A stretch of DNA of 64,000 nucleotides, taken from Streptomyces roseicoloratus (lineage in GTDB: Bacteria > Actinomycetota > Actinomycetes > Streptomycetales > Streptomycetaceae). The position numbers and the translations under genes are program-made. Location: NCBI RefSeq assembly GCF_004117935.1, contig NZ_SDOY01000062.1:1-64000 (forward strand), in the 5' to 3' direction. Every line of letters begins with the position of its first letter. The stretch's first letter is position 1. The notes below the pieces were generated by a model, which saw nothing but the letters and a program-made list of their open reading frames with translations, made no database searches and had not been told where the DNA came from. Positions 27,776 to 36,799 of the stretch are shown here, in pieces.

Positions 27776-28240
27776 ATGGAGGCCGGCCCTCGCGACACCG
27801 AGCAGCAGGCCGCCGTCCGGGGGAACGTCCCCGGTGAGGCGCCCGGTCTGACGCCGGACGGCCCGGACGAGGCCGAGGGCAGCGCCGTCGAGGTGGACGC
27901 GGCGGAAGTCGAGGTGGAACTGCGCCCGCAGCGCCGGCTGCGGATCTGGCAGCTCGCCCCGATCGTCGCGCTCGCCGCCGTCGGCTCCCTCATGTTCGCC
28001 TTCCCGCTCGCCTTCGGCTCGGGCGACGGCGGCGCCGTCGTCGCCATGCTGGGGCTGCTGATCAGCTGCTGCGCGGCCGGCTGGGGCATGATGGCCGCCC
28101 GCCGGGTCGGCTACACCTGGCCGGGCCTGCCGGCCCGCGGCTCCGGTGAGCGCCCGAACTGGCGCGCCCTCGCCCTGTACGTGGTCTTCAGCGCCGTCCT
28201 GGTGGCCCTGGCGGTCTGGCGCGTGGCCCGCCTGCGCTGA
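27776..28240 (+). CDS. Small membrane protein between miaA and dapF
   Basis: A 154-residue protein of unknown function. The first 55 residues are acidic and polar (EVDAAEVEVELRPQRRLRIWQ), followed by three hydrophobic helices at about residues 62-82, 88-105 and 130-150. The ATG at 27776 has GGAGGG nine bases upstream; in-frame GTGs at 27746 and 27770 are alternatives. No recognised domain. The position between miaA and dapF suggests a conserved Streptomyces integral membrane protein. Confidence 0.7.
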   Translation: MEAGPRDTEQQAAVRGNVPGEAPGLTPDGPDEAEGSAVEVDAAEVEVELRPQRRLRIWQLAPIVALAAVGSLMFAFPLAFGSGDGGAVVAMLGLLISCCAAGWGMMAARRVGYTWPGLPARGSGERPNWRALALYVVFSAVLVALAVWRVARLR

Positions 28241-28376
28241 ACGCGCCGCCGGGCGGACCGCCCCGCGCCGGCCTCCCGTACGGCCCCGCGGCCCCCCCGT
28301 ACGGCCCGCGGCCCGCCCCGTATCGCGACCCGGACGACCGCGCCCCCTGCCGGGCCCGCCCCGTACAGTTGGTCGC

Positions 28377-29252
28377 GTGAGCAACGCGCAGATGACCTCG
28401 CCCCTGGCCTTCCTCAAGGGACACGGCACCGAGAACGACTTCGTGATCCTTCCGGACCCGGAGAACGCCGTCGACCTGCCTCCGGCGGTCGTCGCCCGGC
28501 TCTGCGACCGGCGGGCCGGCATCGGCGGCGACGGCGTGCTGCACGTCGTGCGCAGCGCCGCCCACCCCGAGGCCAAGCACCTGGCCGACGAGGCCGAGTG
28601 GTTCATGGACTACCGCAACGCCGACGGCTCCGTCGCCGAGATGTGCGGCAACGGCGTCCGCGTCTTCGCGCGCTACCTCCAGCACGCCGGTCACGTCACC
28701 GCGGGCGAGGTCCCCGTCGCCACCCGCGGCGGGATCAAGCACGTCCACCTCGACAAGAACGGCTCCGTCACCGTCCGCATGGGCAAGGCCGTGCTGCCCG
28801 AGGCCGGCGTCACCGTGACCGTCGACGGCCGCAGCTGGCCCGCCCGCAACGTGAACATGGGCAACCCGCACGCGGTCGCCTTCGTCGAGTCGCTCGACCA
28901 CGCCGGCAGCCTCGACGCCGAGCCGCCGTACGAGCCGGCCGCCGTCTACCCCGAGGGCGTCAACATCGAGTTCGTCGCCGACCGCGGTCCGCGTCACGTC
29001 GCCATGCGGGTCCACGAGCGCGGCGCCGCCGAGACCCGTTCCTGCGGCACCGGCGCCTGCGCCGTCGCCGTCGCCACCGCCCGCCGCGACGGCGCCGACC
29101 CGGCCGTGACCGGCATGCCCGCCACGTACACCGTCGACGTCCTCGGCGGCACTCTGGTGATCACCGAGCACCCCGACGGCGAGATCGAGATGACCGGCCC
29201 CGCGGTCATCGTGGCCGAGGGCACCGTCGAACCGACCTGGCTCGACGCCTGA
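28377..29252 (+). CDS. dapF: Diaminopimelate epimerase
   Basis: A 291-residue PLP-independent epimerase that converts LL- to meso-diaminopimelate for peptidoglycan and lysine. The two catalytic cysteines are in AEMCGNGVR (near residue 87) and SCGTGACA (near residue 225). The N-terminal KGHGTENDFVILPD, RRAGIGGDG and MGNPHAV motifs are also intact. The GTG at 28377 was chosen because it fits the conserved start; an ATG five codons later is possible. Streptomyces characteristically has LL-DAP in its wall, so this enzyme mainly supplies meso-DAP for lysine. Confidence 0.95.
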   Translation: MSNAQMTSPLAFLKGHGTENDFVILPDPENAVDLPPAVVARLCDRRAGIGGDGVLHVVRSAAHPEAKHLADEAEWFMDYRNADGSVAEMCGNGVRVFARYLQHAGHVTAGEVPVATRGGIKHVHLDKNGSVTVRMGKAVLPEAGVTVTVDGRSWPARNVNMGNPHAVAFVESLDHAGSLDAEPPYEPAAVYPEGVNIEFVADRGPRHVAMRVHERGAAETRSCGTGACAVAVATARRDGADPAVTGMPATYTVDVLGGTLVITEHPDGEIEMTGPAVIVAEGTVEPTWLDA

Positions 29253-29644
29253 CGCGGAACTGCTGACGAGGAACCGCCTGACGCGACCGGGCCGACGAGA
29301 CCGGCGCGACGCGGAACCGCCTGCCACGGACCGTCTGGCGCCACCGGCCCCTCCGCGACCGGCCCGACGCGGAACCGCCTGCCCGGACCGTCTGACGCCA
29401 CCGGGCCCCCCGCGACCGGCCCCACGCGGACCGTCCCGGGCCGTCGCGCGGGCCGGCCGGCGCCCTCGTCCGACGTGAGGGAATCGAAACCGTCAACGAC
29501 GGATTCATCGCTCGAATGGGTGATCCCGTTCACGCTCGGCGAGAGCGGGACTGCGCCACGTGGTGGGGTCGGTAGCATCAAGCACCGGCCCCACCGGGCA
29601 CGCCTGCCCGGCCCACCGCCGGTCGACGCCGCCGGAGGTTGCCC
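29253..29644. repeat. Intergenic region with a 58-bp-period repeat
   Basis: The 392-bp gap between dapF and rshA begins with degenerate GACGCGGAAC-type units. Two copies of a 58-bp unit containing GCGGAACCGCCTGCC start at about 29311 and 29369, and a partial third copy runs to about 29435. The last 150 bases are less GC-rich (GAATCGAAACCGTCAACG) and probably hold the rshA promoter, though I cannot define hexamers. No gene is supported here. Confidence 0.75.
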
Positions 29645-31801
29645 ATGAGCGCAGAGGCCACCAACCCCGTGAGCGACGCCGAGGCCGCCGGCCCGGACGC
29701 TCCCGGCCGCAGACGAGGCCGCCCCAGGATCGATCTGCGCAGGCTCGGACGGGCCGCCCTGCTCGGCGCGACCGCCGGGCCCGCCGCCCGCCACCGGCTG
29801 CCCGACGCCATCGGACACGTCGCCGAGGCCCACCGCGCCCACCACCCCGACGCCGACCTGGCCGTACTGCGCCGCGCGTACGTGCTCGCCGAGTCCTCCC
29901 ACCGCGGCCAGTTCCGCAAGAGCGGCGAGCCGTACATCACCCACCCGCTCGCCGTCACCCTGATCCTCGCCGAACTCGGCGCCGAGACCACCACGTTGAC
30001 CGCCGCCCTGCTCCACGACACCGTCGAGGACACCGAGGTGACGCTCGACCAGGTGCGCCGCGAGTTCGGCGACGAGGTCGCGTACCTGGTCGACGGCGTC
30101 ACCAAGCTGGAGAAGGTCGACTACGGCGCCGCCGCCGAGCCCGAGACCTTCCGCAAGATGCTCGTCGCCACGGGCAACGACGTCCGGGTCATGTCGATCA
30201 AACTCGCCGACCGGCTGCACAACATGCGCACCCTCGGCGTGATGCGCCCCGAGAAACAGGCCCGCATCGCCAAGGTCACCCGCGACGTCCTCATCCCGCT
30301 CGCCGAACGCCTCGGCGTCCAGGCGCTCAAGACCGAGCTGGAGGACCTGGTCTTCGCGATCCTCCACCCCGAGGAGTACGAGGCCACCCGCGCCCTCATC
30401 GCGGACAACGCCGGCGCCGCGGACGCCCTCGGCACGATCGCCGAACAGGTCTCCGCCGTCCTGCGCGAAGCGGACATCGGCGCCGAAGTCCTCGTCAGGC
30501 CCCGGCACTTCGTCTCCGTCCACCGCGTCCGCCTCAAGCGCGGCGACCTGCGCGGCAGCGACTTCGGACGGCTCCTCGTCCTGGTCGCCGAGGACGCCGA
30601 CTGCTACGCCGTCCTCGGCGAGCTCCACACCTGCTTCACCCCGGTGATGTCCGAGTTCAAGGACTTCATCGCCGCACCCAAGTTCAACCTCTACCAGTCG
30701 CTGCACACCGCCGTCGCCGCCCCCGACGGCGCCGTCGCCGAAGTCCTCATCCGCACCCACCGGATGCACAAGGTCGCCGAGGCCGGCGTCGTCGCCCTCG
30801 GCAACCCGTACGCGGCCGGCACCGACGCCGGCGACGGCGCCGAGGACGGTGAGCGCGTCGACCCCACCCGCCCCGGCTGGCTGTCCCGGCTCCTCGACTG
30901 GCAGGAGTCCACCCCCGACCCCGACACCTTCTGGACCTCCCTGCGCGACGACCTCGCCCAGGACCGGGAGATCACCGTCTTCCGCGCGGACGGCGGCACG
31001 CCCGGAATGATCAGCCTCCCCGCCGGCGCCACCTGCGTCGACGCCGCCTACGCCGGACACGGCGAGGCCGCCCACGGCTGTCTCGGCGCCCGCGTCAACG
31101 GCCGGCTCGCCCCGCTGAGCACCGTGCTCCACGACGGCGACACCGTGCAGCTGCTGCTCGCCCAGGACGCCACCTCGGGTCCCTCGCCGCAGTGGCTCGA
31201 CCACGCCCGTACGCCCGCCGCGCGGATCGCCATCACCGGCTGGCTCCAGACCCACCCCGAAGCCGCCAAGATCCCCGCCGCGACCCCCCGCCCGCCCGCG
31301 AGCGTCACCGTGGACCGGCGCTCCGGCACCCGGCTGCGTGCCGAGCTCCCGGAGGCGGCGGCGGGCGCCGCACCGCCCTCCGTCCGCCCGGCGGGCTGCT
31401 GCACGCCCGTACCGCCCGACGAGATCACCGGCTTCGTCGTCCGCGGCGGCTCCGTCACCGTCCACCGCACCGGTTGCGCCTCCGCCGACGCCATGGCACG
31501 GCTCGGCCGGACCCCGGTCACCGTCCACTGGGGCGACACGGCCGAATGCCGGGTCACCCTCGTCGCCGAGTCCTTCGGCCGTCCGCGGCTGCTCGCCGAC
31601 CTCACCGAGGCCATCGCCGGCGAGGGCGCCGCCGTCGTCTCCGCCACCGTCGAGCCGCCGAGCGAGCAGCGGGTCCGCCACACGTACACCCTCCAACTCC
31701 CGGACGCCGCAGGGCTGCCCGCCCTGATGAGGGCCATGCGGGACGTGCCCGGCGTCTACGACGTGCGCCGCGCCCGTCACCCCGCGTCCCCCGCGCTCTG
31801 A
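29645..31801 (+). CDS. rshA: RelA/SpoT homologue (RshA), probable (p)ppGpp hydrolase
   Basis: A 718-residue long RSH protein of the stringent response. The HD hydrolase domain has its metal ligands in YITHPLAV, LLHDTVEDT and LADRLHNMRT, so (p)ppGpp hydrolysis should be intact. The synthetase domain keeps NLYQSLHTAV and the EVxIRT Glu (EVLIRTHRMH) but has lost the usual SIYxKM and YDLxAxRVxxD stretches, reading FVSVHRVRLKRG and GRLLVLVAEDADC. TGS (about 440-500), the Cys motif CCTPVP...VHRTGC and a C-terminal ACT domain follow. It corresponds to the second Streptomyces RSH, not to RelA. The ATG at 29645 replaces a TTG six bases earlier. Confidence 0.9.
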   Translation: MSAEATNPVSDAEAAGPDAPGRRRGRPRIDLRRLGRAALLGATAGPAARHRLPDAIGHVAEAHRAHHPDADLAVLRRAYVLAESSHRGQFRKSGEPYITHPLAVTLILAELGAETTTLTAALLHDTVEDTEVTLDQVRREFGDEVAYLVDGVTKLEKVDYGAAAEPETFRKMLVATGNDVRVMSIKLADRLHNMRTLGVMRPEKQARIAKVTRDVLIPLAERLGVQALKTELEDLVFAILHPEEYEATRALIADNAGAADALGTIAEQVSAVLREADIGAEVLVRPRHFVSVHRVRLKRGDLRGSDFGRLLVLVAEDADCYAVLGELHTCFTPVMSEFKDFIAAPKFNLYQSLHTAVAAPDGAVAEVLIRTHRMHKVAEAGVVALGNPYAAGTDAGDGAEDGERVDPTRPGWLSRLLDWQESTPDPDTFWTSLRDDLAQDREITVFRADGGTPGMISLPAGATCVDAAYAGHGEAAHGCLGARVNGRLAPLSTVLHDGDTVQLLLAQDATSGPSPQWLDHARTPAARIAITGWLQTHPEAAKIPAATPRPPASVTVDRRSGTRLRAELPEAAAGAAPPSVRPAGCCTPVPPDEITGFVVRGGSVTVHRTGCASADAMARLGRTPVTVHWGDTAECRVTLVAESFGRPRLLADLTEAIAGEGAAVVSATVEPPSEQRVRHTYTLQLPDAAGLPALMRAMRDVPGVYDVRRARHPASPAL

Positions 31802-31978
31802 CCCGGAGGCCGGGGCGGAGGGCCGGGGGCCGGGACCGGGGGGAACCGGCGGCCGGCACCGTCCGGAGCCACCCGGCCGATCCCGCGCCCCGCGCGCGTA
31901 CCCCGCGGCCTGACCCCTTCGGGTGGCGGGCGCGCGCGCCGCCCGGGGGAGCGGCCCGGGCCCTGGTAGCGGTAGCCC

Positions 31979-33508
31979 ATGCCGCTCCCCACCCGCCTCT
32001 CCGCCGGCCCCTCTCCACGCGCGCGTGGACGCGCCTCCCGCCGGCCCTCCCCACGCGCGCGTGCGCTGCGTTCCGCCGTCCTCGTCGCCCTCTCCGCCGG
32101 GCTCGTCGCCGCCGCCCTGCCCGCCCCCGCTCCGCTCGGCATCGGCGACCGGCTCTTCCCGCATCTCGGCAATCCCGGCTACGACGTCCTGACGTACGAC
32201 ATCGGCCTCACCTACACGGGCCGCAACACCGAGCCGCTCGCCGGCGTCACCCGGATCCAGGCGCTCGCCACCGACGACCTGCCGCGGATCAACCTCGACT
32301 TCACGCACGGCACCGTCTCCGCCGTCACCGTCGACGGCGCACCGGCCGACTGGGCGAGCAGCGGCGAGGACCTCGTGATCACCCCCGACCGCCCGGTCGG
32401 GCGCGGCGAGGCGGTCGAGATCGCCGTCACCCACACCAGCGACCCGACGGGTCCCGCGGACTCCGGCGGCTGGGTCCGCACCGGCGACGGCCTCGCCATG
32501 GCCAACCAGGCCGACGCCGCCCACCGGGTCTTCCCCTCCAACGACCATCCCTCCGACAAGGCCTTCTTCACCTTCCGGATCACGGCGCCCGACCGCTTCA
32601 CCGCCGTCGCCAACGGCCTCCGCGAGGACCGGCGGCGCCGAGCGGACGGCACCACCACCTGGACCTACCGCACGGCCCACCCCATGGCCACCGAGCTCGC
32701 CCAGGTGTCCATCGGCGAGTCGGCCGTCGTCCACCGCGAGGGCCCGCACGCCCTGCCCGTACGCGACGTGGTGCCCGCCGCCGACCGGGAACTGCTCGAA
32801 CCCTGGCTGCGGCGCACGCCCGGGCACCTGGAGTGGATGGAGAGCCGGGTCGGCCCGTACCCCTTCGAGAACTACGGTGTCCTGGTCGCCGACGCCGACA
32901 CCGGCTTCGAGCTGGAGACCCAGACCCTCTCGCTCTTCGAGCGCGGCCTGTTCACCGAGCCCGGCTACCCGGAGTGGTACGTCGACTCGATCATGGTCCA
33001 CGAGCTCGCCCACCAGTGGTTCGGCGACAGCGTCGCGCCGCGCACCTGGTCCGACCTGTGGCTCAACGAGGGACACGCCACGTGGTACGAGGCGATGTAC
33101 GCCGAGGAGCGCGGCGGGCCCACCCTGGAGCGCCGCATGAAGGCCGCGTACACCGCCTCCGACCAGTGGCGCAGGGACGGCGGCCCGCCGGCCGCCCCGA
33201 AGCCCCCGGAGCCCGGCGAGAAGATCAGCCTCTTCCGGCCCGTGGTCTACGACGGCAGCGCCCTGGCGCTCTACGCGCTGCGGTACGAGATCGGCACCGA
33301 GGCCTTCGACCGGCTGGAGCGCCGCTGGGTGGCCGACCACCGCGACGGCACCGCCACGACCGCCGACTTCACGGCCCTGGCCGCCGAGGTCTCCGGGCGG
33401 GACCTCACCCGCTTCTTCGCCGACTGGCTGTACGCGGAGAAGACACCGCCCATGCCCGGGCACCCCGACTGGCGCTCCCGGGCGCCGAAGGCGGGAAAAC
33501 CGGGGTGA
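31979..33508 (+). CDS. M1 family metallopeptidase, exported
   Basis: A 509-residue gluzincin peptidase. A basic N-terminus with a hydrophobic stretch at residues 31-50 (SAVLVALSAGLVAAALPAP) acts as signal peptide or anchor, so it works outside the membrane. The zinc site is HELAH (His341, His345) plus Glu364 in WLNEGHATW, the HEXXH-18-E spacing of M1. The GAMEN exopeptidase motif is not recognisable (FELETQTL stands there), so strict aminopeptidase activity is uncertain. It stands alone between rshA and hflX, with Arg/Pro-rich repeats at the extreme N-terminus. Confidence 0.85.
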   Translation: MPLPTRLSAGPSPRARGRASRRPSPRARALRSAVLVALSAGLVAAALPAPAPLGIGDRLFPHLGNPGYDVLTYDIGLTYTGRNTEPLAGVTRIQALATDDLPRINLDFTHGTVSAVTVDGAPADWASSGEDLVITPDRPVGRGEAVEIAVTHTSDPTGPADSGGWVRTGDGLAMANQADAAHRVFPSNDHPSDKAFFTFRITAPDRFTAVANGLREDRRRRADGTTTWTYRTAHPMATELAQVSIGESAVVHREGPHALPVRDVVPAADRELLEPWLRRTPGHLEWMESRVGPYPFENYGVLVADADTGFELETQTLSLFERGLFTEPGYPEWYVDSIMVHELAHQWFGDSVAPRTWSDLWLNEGHATWYEAMYAEERGGPTLERRMKAAYTASDQWRRDGGPPAAPKPPEPGEKISLFRPVVYDGSALALYALRYEIGTEAFDRLERRWVADHRDGTATTADFTALAAEVSGRDLTRFFADWLYAEKTPPMPGHPDWRSRAPKAGKPG

Positions 33509-33629
33509 CGGGCCCGCCGGGGCCGTGACACCATCGTCGGGTCGGCGGCGCGGCCGGGCGGCGGGAATTCTTCCCGGGCGTCACGCGTTGTGACTGCCGT
33601 AACGGATGTCTCTTCGACGTAAGGATCCA

Positions 33630-35123
33630 ATGACCTCCTCTTCATCCCCTTCCCAGGACAAGTCGAGTTTCGCGGAGACCAGCCGCACCGAGAGCCTTCG
33701 GGCCGATGCCCTGATGGAAGAGGACGTCGCCTGGAGCCACGAGATCGACGGAGAGCGGGACGGCGACCAGTTCGACCGCTCCGAGCGAGCGGCTCTGCGC
33801 CGTGTCGCGGGCCTCTCCACCGAGCTCGAGGACGTCACCGAGGTCGAGTACCGCCAGCTGCGCCTCGAGCGCGTCGTGCTGGTCGGTGTGTGGACCTCGG
33901 GGACGGTGCAGGACGCGGAGAACTCCCTCGCGGAGCTCGCGGCCCTCGCCGAGACGGCGGGTGCCCTCGTGCTCGACGGCGTGATCCAGCGCCGCGACAA
34001 GCCGGACCCGGCGACCTTCATCGGTTCGGGCAAGGCGCAGGAGCTCCGGGACATCGTCCTCGAGACCGGTGCCGACACCGTCGTCTGCGACGGTGAGCTC
34101 AGCCCCGGCCAGCTGATCGCCCTCGAGGACGTCGTCAAGGTGAAGGTGGTCGACCGGACCGCCCTCATCCTCGACATCTTCGCCCAGCACGCCAAGTCCC
34201 GAGAGGGCAAGGCGCAGGTCGCGCTCGCGCAGATGCAGTACATGCTGCCGCGACTGCGCGGCTGGGGTCAGTCCCTGTCCCGTCAGATGGGTGGCGGCGG
34301 CGGTGGCGGCATGGCCACCCGTGGTCCCGGTGAGACCAAGATCGAGACGGACCGGCGACGGATCCGCGAGAAGATGGCGAAGATGCGCCGGGAGATCGCG
34401 GAGATGAAGACCGGCCGCGACGTCAAGCGGCAGGAGCGGCGTCGCAACAAGGTGCCGTCGGTCGCCATCGCCGGATACACCAACGCCGGCAAGTCGTCCC
34501 TGCTCAACCGCCTCACCGGCGCGGGCGTGCTGGTGGAGAACGCGCTGTTCGCCACCCTCGACCCGACCGTCCGGCGGGCCGAGACGCCCACCGGCCGGAT
34601 CTACACCCTGGCCGACACGGTCGGCTTCGTCCGGCATCTGCCCCACCACCTGGTCGAGGCGTTCCGCTCCACGATGGAGGAGGTCGGCGATTCCGATCTC
34701 ATCCTGCACGTGGTCGACGGCTCGCACCCGGCCCCGGAGGAGCAGCTGGCCGCCGTGCGTGAGGTGATCCGCGAGGTCGGCGCGGTCGACGTGCCGGAGA
34801 TCGTGGTGATCAACAAGGCGGACGCGGCGGACCCGCTGGTGCTCCAGCGACTGCTGCGGGTCGAGCAGCGCTCCATCGCCGTCTCCGCCCGCTCGGGCGC
34901 GGGCATCGAGGAGCTGCTGGGCCTGATCGACGCCGCGCTGCCGCGGCCGAAGGTCGAGCTCGAGGTCCTCGTGCCGTACACGCAGGGCGGGCTCGTCTCG
35001 CGGGTGCACGCCGAGGGCGAGGTGATCTCCGAGGAGCACACCCCGGAGGGCACGCTGCTCAAGGCGCGGGTGCACGAGGAACTGGCGGCGCTGCTCGCGC
35101 CGTTCGTTCCGGCCGCGCACTGA
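33630..35123 (+). CDS. hflX: Ribosome-associated GTPase HflX
   Basis: A 497-residue GTPase that binds the 50S subunit and rescues or splits stalled ribosomes after heat or antibiotic stress. The N-terminal HflX domain runs from about residue 75 and contains DKPDPATFIGSGKAQEL, a coiled region with the Gly-rich GGGGGGGMATRGPGETKIE, then the G domain with GYTNAGKSSL (G1), DTVGFVRHLPHHL (G3) and NKAD (G4). The ATG at 33630 has AAGGA just upstream; an ATG at 33606 is in frame. In Streptomyces, HflX homologues can confer macrolide tolerance, which is family knowledge. Confidence 0.93.
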   Translation: MTSSSSPSQDKSSFAETSRTESLRADALMEEDVAWSHEIDGERDGDQFDRSERAALRRVAGLSTELEDVTEVEYRQLRLERVVLVGVWTSGTVQDAENSLAELAALAETAGALVLDGVIQRRDKPDPATFIGSGKAQELRDIVLETGADTVVCDGELSPGQLIALEDVVKVKVVDRTALILDIFAQHAKSREGKAQVALAQMQYMLPRLRGWGQSLSRQMGGGGGGGMATRGPGETKIETDRRRIREKMAKMRREIAEMKTGRDVKRQERRRNKVPSVAIAGYTNAGKSSLLNRLTGAGVLVENALFATLDPTVRRAETPTGRIYTLADTVGFVRHLPHHLVEAFRSTMEEVGDSDLILHVVDGSHPAPEEQLAAVREVIREVGAVDVPEIVVINKADAADPLVLQRLLRVEQRSIAVSARSGAGIEELLGLIDAALPRPKVELEVLVPYTQGGLVSRVHAEGEVISEEHTPEGTLLKARVHEELAALLAPFVPAAH

Positions 35124-35172
35124 GACCGTCGGCTCCGGGCGACGCGCACTGAGACCGTCGGCTCCGGACGAC
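35115..35172. repeat. 29-bp tandem duplication spanning the hflX stop
   Basis: GCGCACTGAGACCGTCGGCT and the next nine bases occur at 35115 and again at 35144 with one mismatch. The duplicated unit includes the last codons and the TGA of hflX, so the gene end has been copied into the spacer. Confidence 0.85.
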
Positions 35173-35186
35173 GCTCCGACACGCAC

Positions 35187-35230
35187 GAGGGCGCCGGCCG
35201 CCTCCCTCTCGGGAGACGGCCGGCGCCCTC
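35187..35230 (+). terminator. hflX transcription terminator
   Basis: A perfect 14-bp GC-rich stem (35187-35200 with 35217-35230) around a 16-base loop lies 63 bp after the hflX stop. No T-run, as is usual in Streptomyces. It may also stop convergent transcription. Confidence 0.8.
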
Positions 35231-35350
35231 GGCCGTTTCCGTGCCTCGGCCGTTGGACCCGGACCCCGGCCGTTTCCGTACCTCGGCGGCTTGCTCCGTA
35301 CCTCGGCCGCTTGTTCCGTGCCCCGGCCGTTTCCGTACCGCGGCCGGTCC
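35228..35350. repeat. Degenerate CGGCCGTTTCCGTACC repeats
   Basis: Five or so variants of CTCGGCCGTTTCCGTACC, spaced by 20-30 bases, fill the gap after the hflX terminator and before the convergent protease gene. Confidence 0.75.
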
Positions 35351-35395
35351 GCGACCGGATCCGGAGGAAACGGCCTGGCCGTCCCTACGTCCGGA

Positions 35396-36574
35396 TCAGC
35401 CGAACTTCTTGCTGATCATCTCGTGGGCCGCCTTCGCGCCCCTGCCCAGCTGCGGTCCGGCCAGCCAGCCGTTGCTGCCCGCCGGGCCGATCGAGGTGTT
35501 CGAGACCAGCGCCGTCTTGCCGTTCGGCAGTACGCGGAACCAGCCACCGCCCGACGAGCCGGCGGTCATCGTGCAGCCGATCCGGTACATGACCGGGGTC
35601 GCCGGGGCCGTGGACATGCGCGTGGCGCGGTCCAGGCACTTGTGCATGATCACGCCGTTGTACGGCGCGGCTCCGGGGTAGCCCCAGGCGCCGATGGTGC
35701 CGGCCTGGGCCGGCTGCGGGGCGGAGAAGTCGATCGGCAGGGCCACGCCCACCGTCTCCTCCAGGGACTTGCGGCCCTTCTGCGGCTTCACGTGCAGCAC
35801 GGCGTAGTCGTACGGCCAGGCCTGGTTGGTGCCGCCGGACCGGATCCACTCGCCGGAGGTCACGGCCCAGTCGGCCCAGTACTGGCCGTAGGGGTAGACC
35901 TCGTGCGCCTGGGAGTTGCGCAGGGCGCCGGGCGTCTTGCCCTTGTCGTTGAAGGCCGGCGCGAACATGATGTTGCGGTACCAGCCACCGCGCTTGCCCG
36001 CGTGCACGCAGTGTCCGGCGGTCCACACCAGGTTGGACTTCCCGGGGTGGCGCGGGTCCTTCACGATCGTGCCGGAGCAGGCCATGTGGCCCTCGGGCGC
36101 GTCGAAGAAGATCTTGCCGACCGGAGCCGCGTGGCGGTGGTACGGGGTCTTCTCGCGCTGCGCGGTCACCGGCCGCGGCGTGGGGTCGCTGCCCCCGCTG
36201 GTCGCCTGCGTCTCGATGGTCTGGTCGGGGCTCTTCGCGGTCTGCATCCGCTCGGAGTCCCAGAGGTCGTCGATCACCGGGTTGACGAAGTCCTCGGCCT
36301 CACGCAGCCAGGTGGACTGGTCCCAGTTCTTCCACTCGCCGTTCTTCCACTTGTCGACGTCGACGCCGTGCTTCTTCAGCTTGTCGGCGAAGCCCTTCGA
36401 CAGGTCGGAGACGTCGGTGCCGGAGCCGCCCTCGGCGGGGCTCGCGGTGGCGGTGCTGCCGGCGGGCTTGTCCGCCGACTGGTCCTCCGTGGGGCCGCAG
36501 GCGGTGGCGGTCAGCGCGAGCGCGAGCGCCGCCGCCACGCCGGACACGGCGGGCAGGAGTCGTATGGAACGCAT
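35396..36574 (-). CDS. Trypsin-like serine protease lipoprotein (copy 2)
   Basis: A 392-residue exported lipoprotein. The signal peptide ends at lipobox Cys26 (LTATACGPTEDQ). After a Thr/Ala/Ser/Gly linker comes a conserved segment KHGVDVDKWKNGEWKNWD, then a chymotrypsin-fold domain: catalytic His in WTAGHCVHAG, Asp in YDYAVLHV, Ser in GSSGGGWF. Glutamyl endopeptidase-like (V8) specificity is possible. Its closest visible relative is the next gene upstream, with the same architecture and start MRSIR. The start at 36574 was chosen because the signal peptide begins there. Substrate unknown; function at the cell surface. Confidence 0.85.
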   Translation of the reverse strand: MRSIRLLPAVSGVAAALALALTATACGPTEDQSADKPAGSTATASPAEGGSGTDVSDLSKGFADKLKKHGVDVDKWKNGEWKNWDQSTWLREAEDFVNPVIDDLWDSERMQTAKSPDQTIETQATSGGSDPTPRPVTAQREKTPYHRHAAPVGKIFFDAPEGHMACSGTIVKDPRHPGKSNLVWTAGHCVHAGKRGGWYRNIMFAPAFNDKGKTPGALRNSQAHEVYPYGQYWADWAVTSGEWIRSGGTNQAWPYDYAVLHVKPQKGRKSLEETVGVALPIDFSAPQPAQAGTIGAWGYPGAAPYNGVIMHKCLDRATRMSTAPATPVMYRIGCTMTAGSSGGGWFRVLPNGKTALVSNTSIGPAGSNGWLAGPQLGRGAKAAHEMISKKFG

Positions 36575-36799
36575 GAAGTGGTGTCCCCCTGGGGTGTTCG
36601 CACGTCCTGCGGACGGGCGGCCTGCGGTGGCCGCCACCGATGGCCTTGCCATGGACGCGTCACTTGCAAGTGCGCAGTATGCACGGCCGGTCGGGGCGGG
36701 ACAGCCTGGGTCCGCCCCCACCGTCGCGCCGAAACGGCGATTCGCGTACTTCTGCTTCGCGAACCGCCGTTTCGCGTTCTCTAACGGGTACGTCGGGTC

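Noticed and set aside
28994..33463. Very long minus-strand open frame (about 1489 codons) opposite dapF, rshA and the M1 peptidase
   Set aside because: It is the antisense shadow of real genes in high-GC DNA. Its sequence is Gly/Val/Asp/Arg-rich without any domain, and the sense genes have intact motifs.
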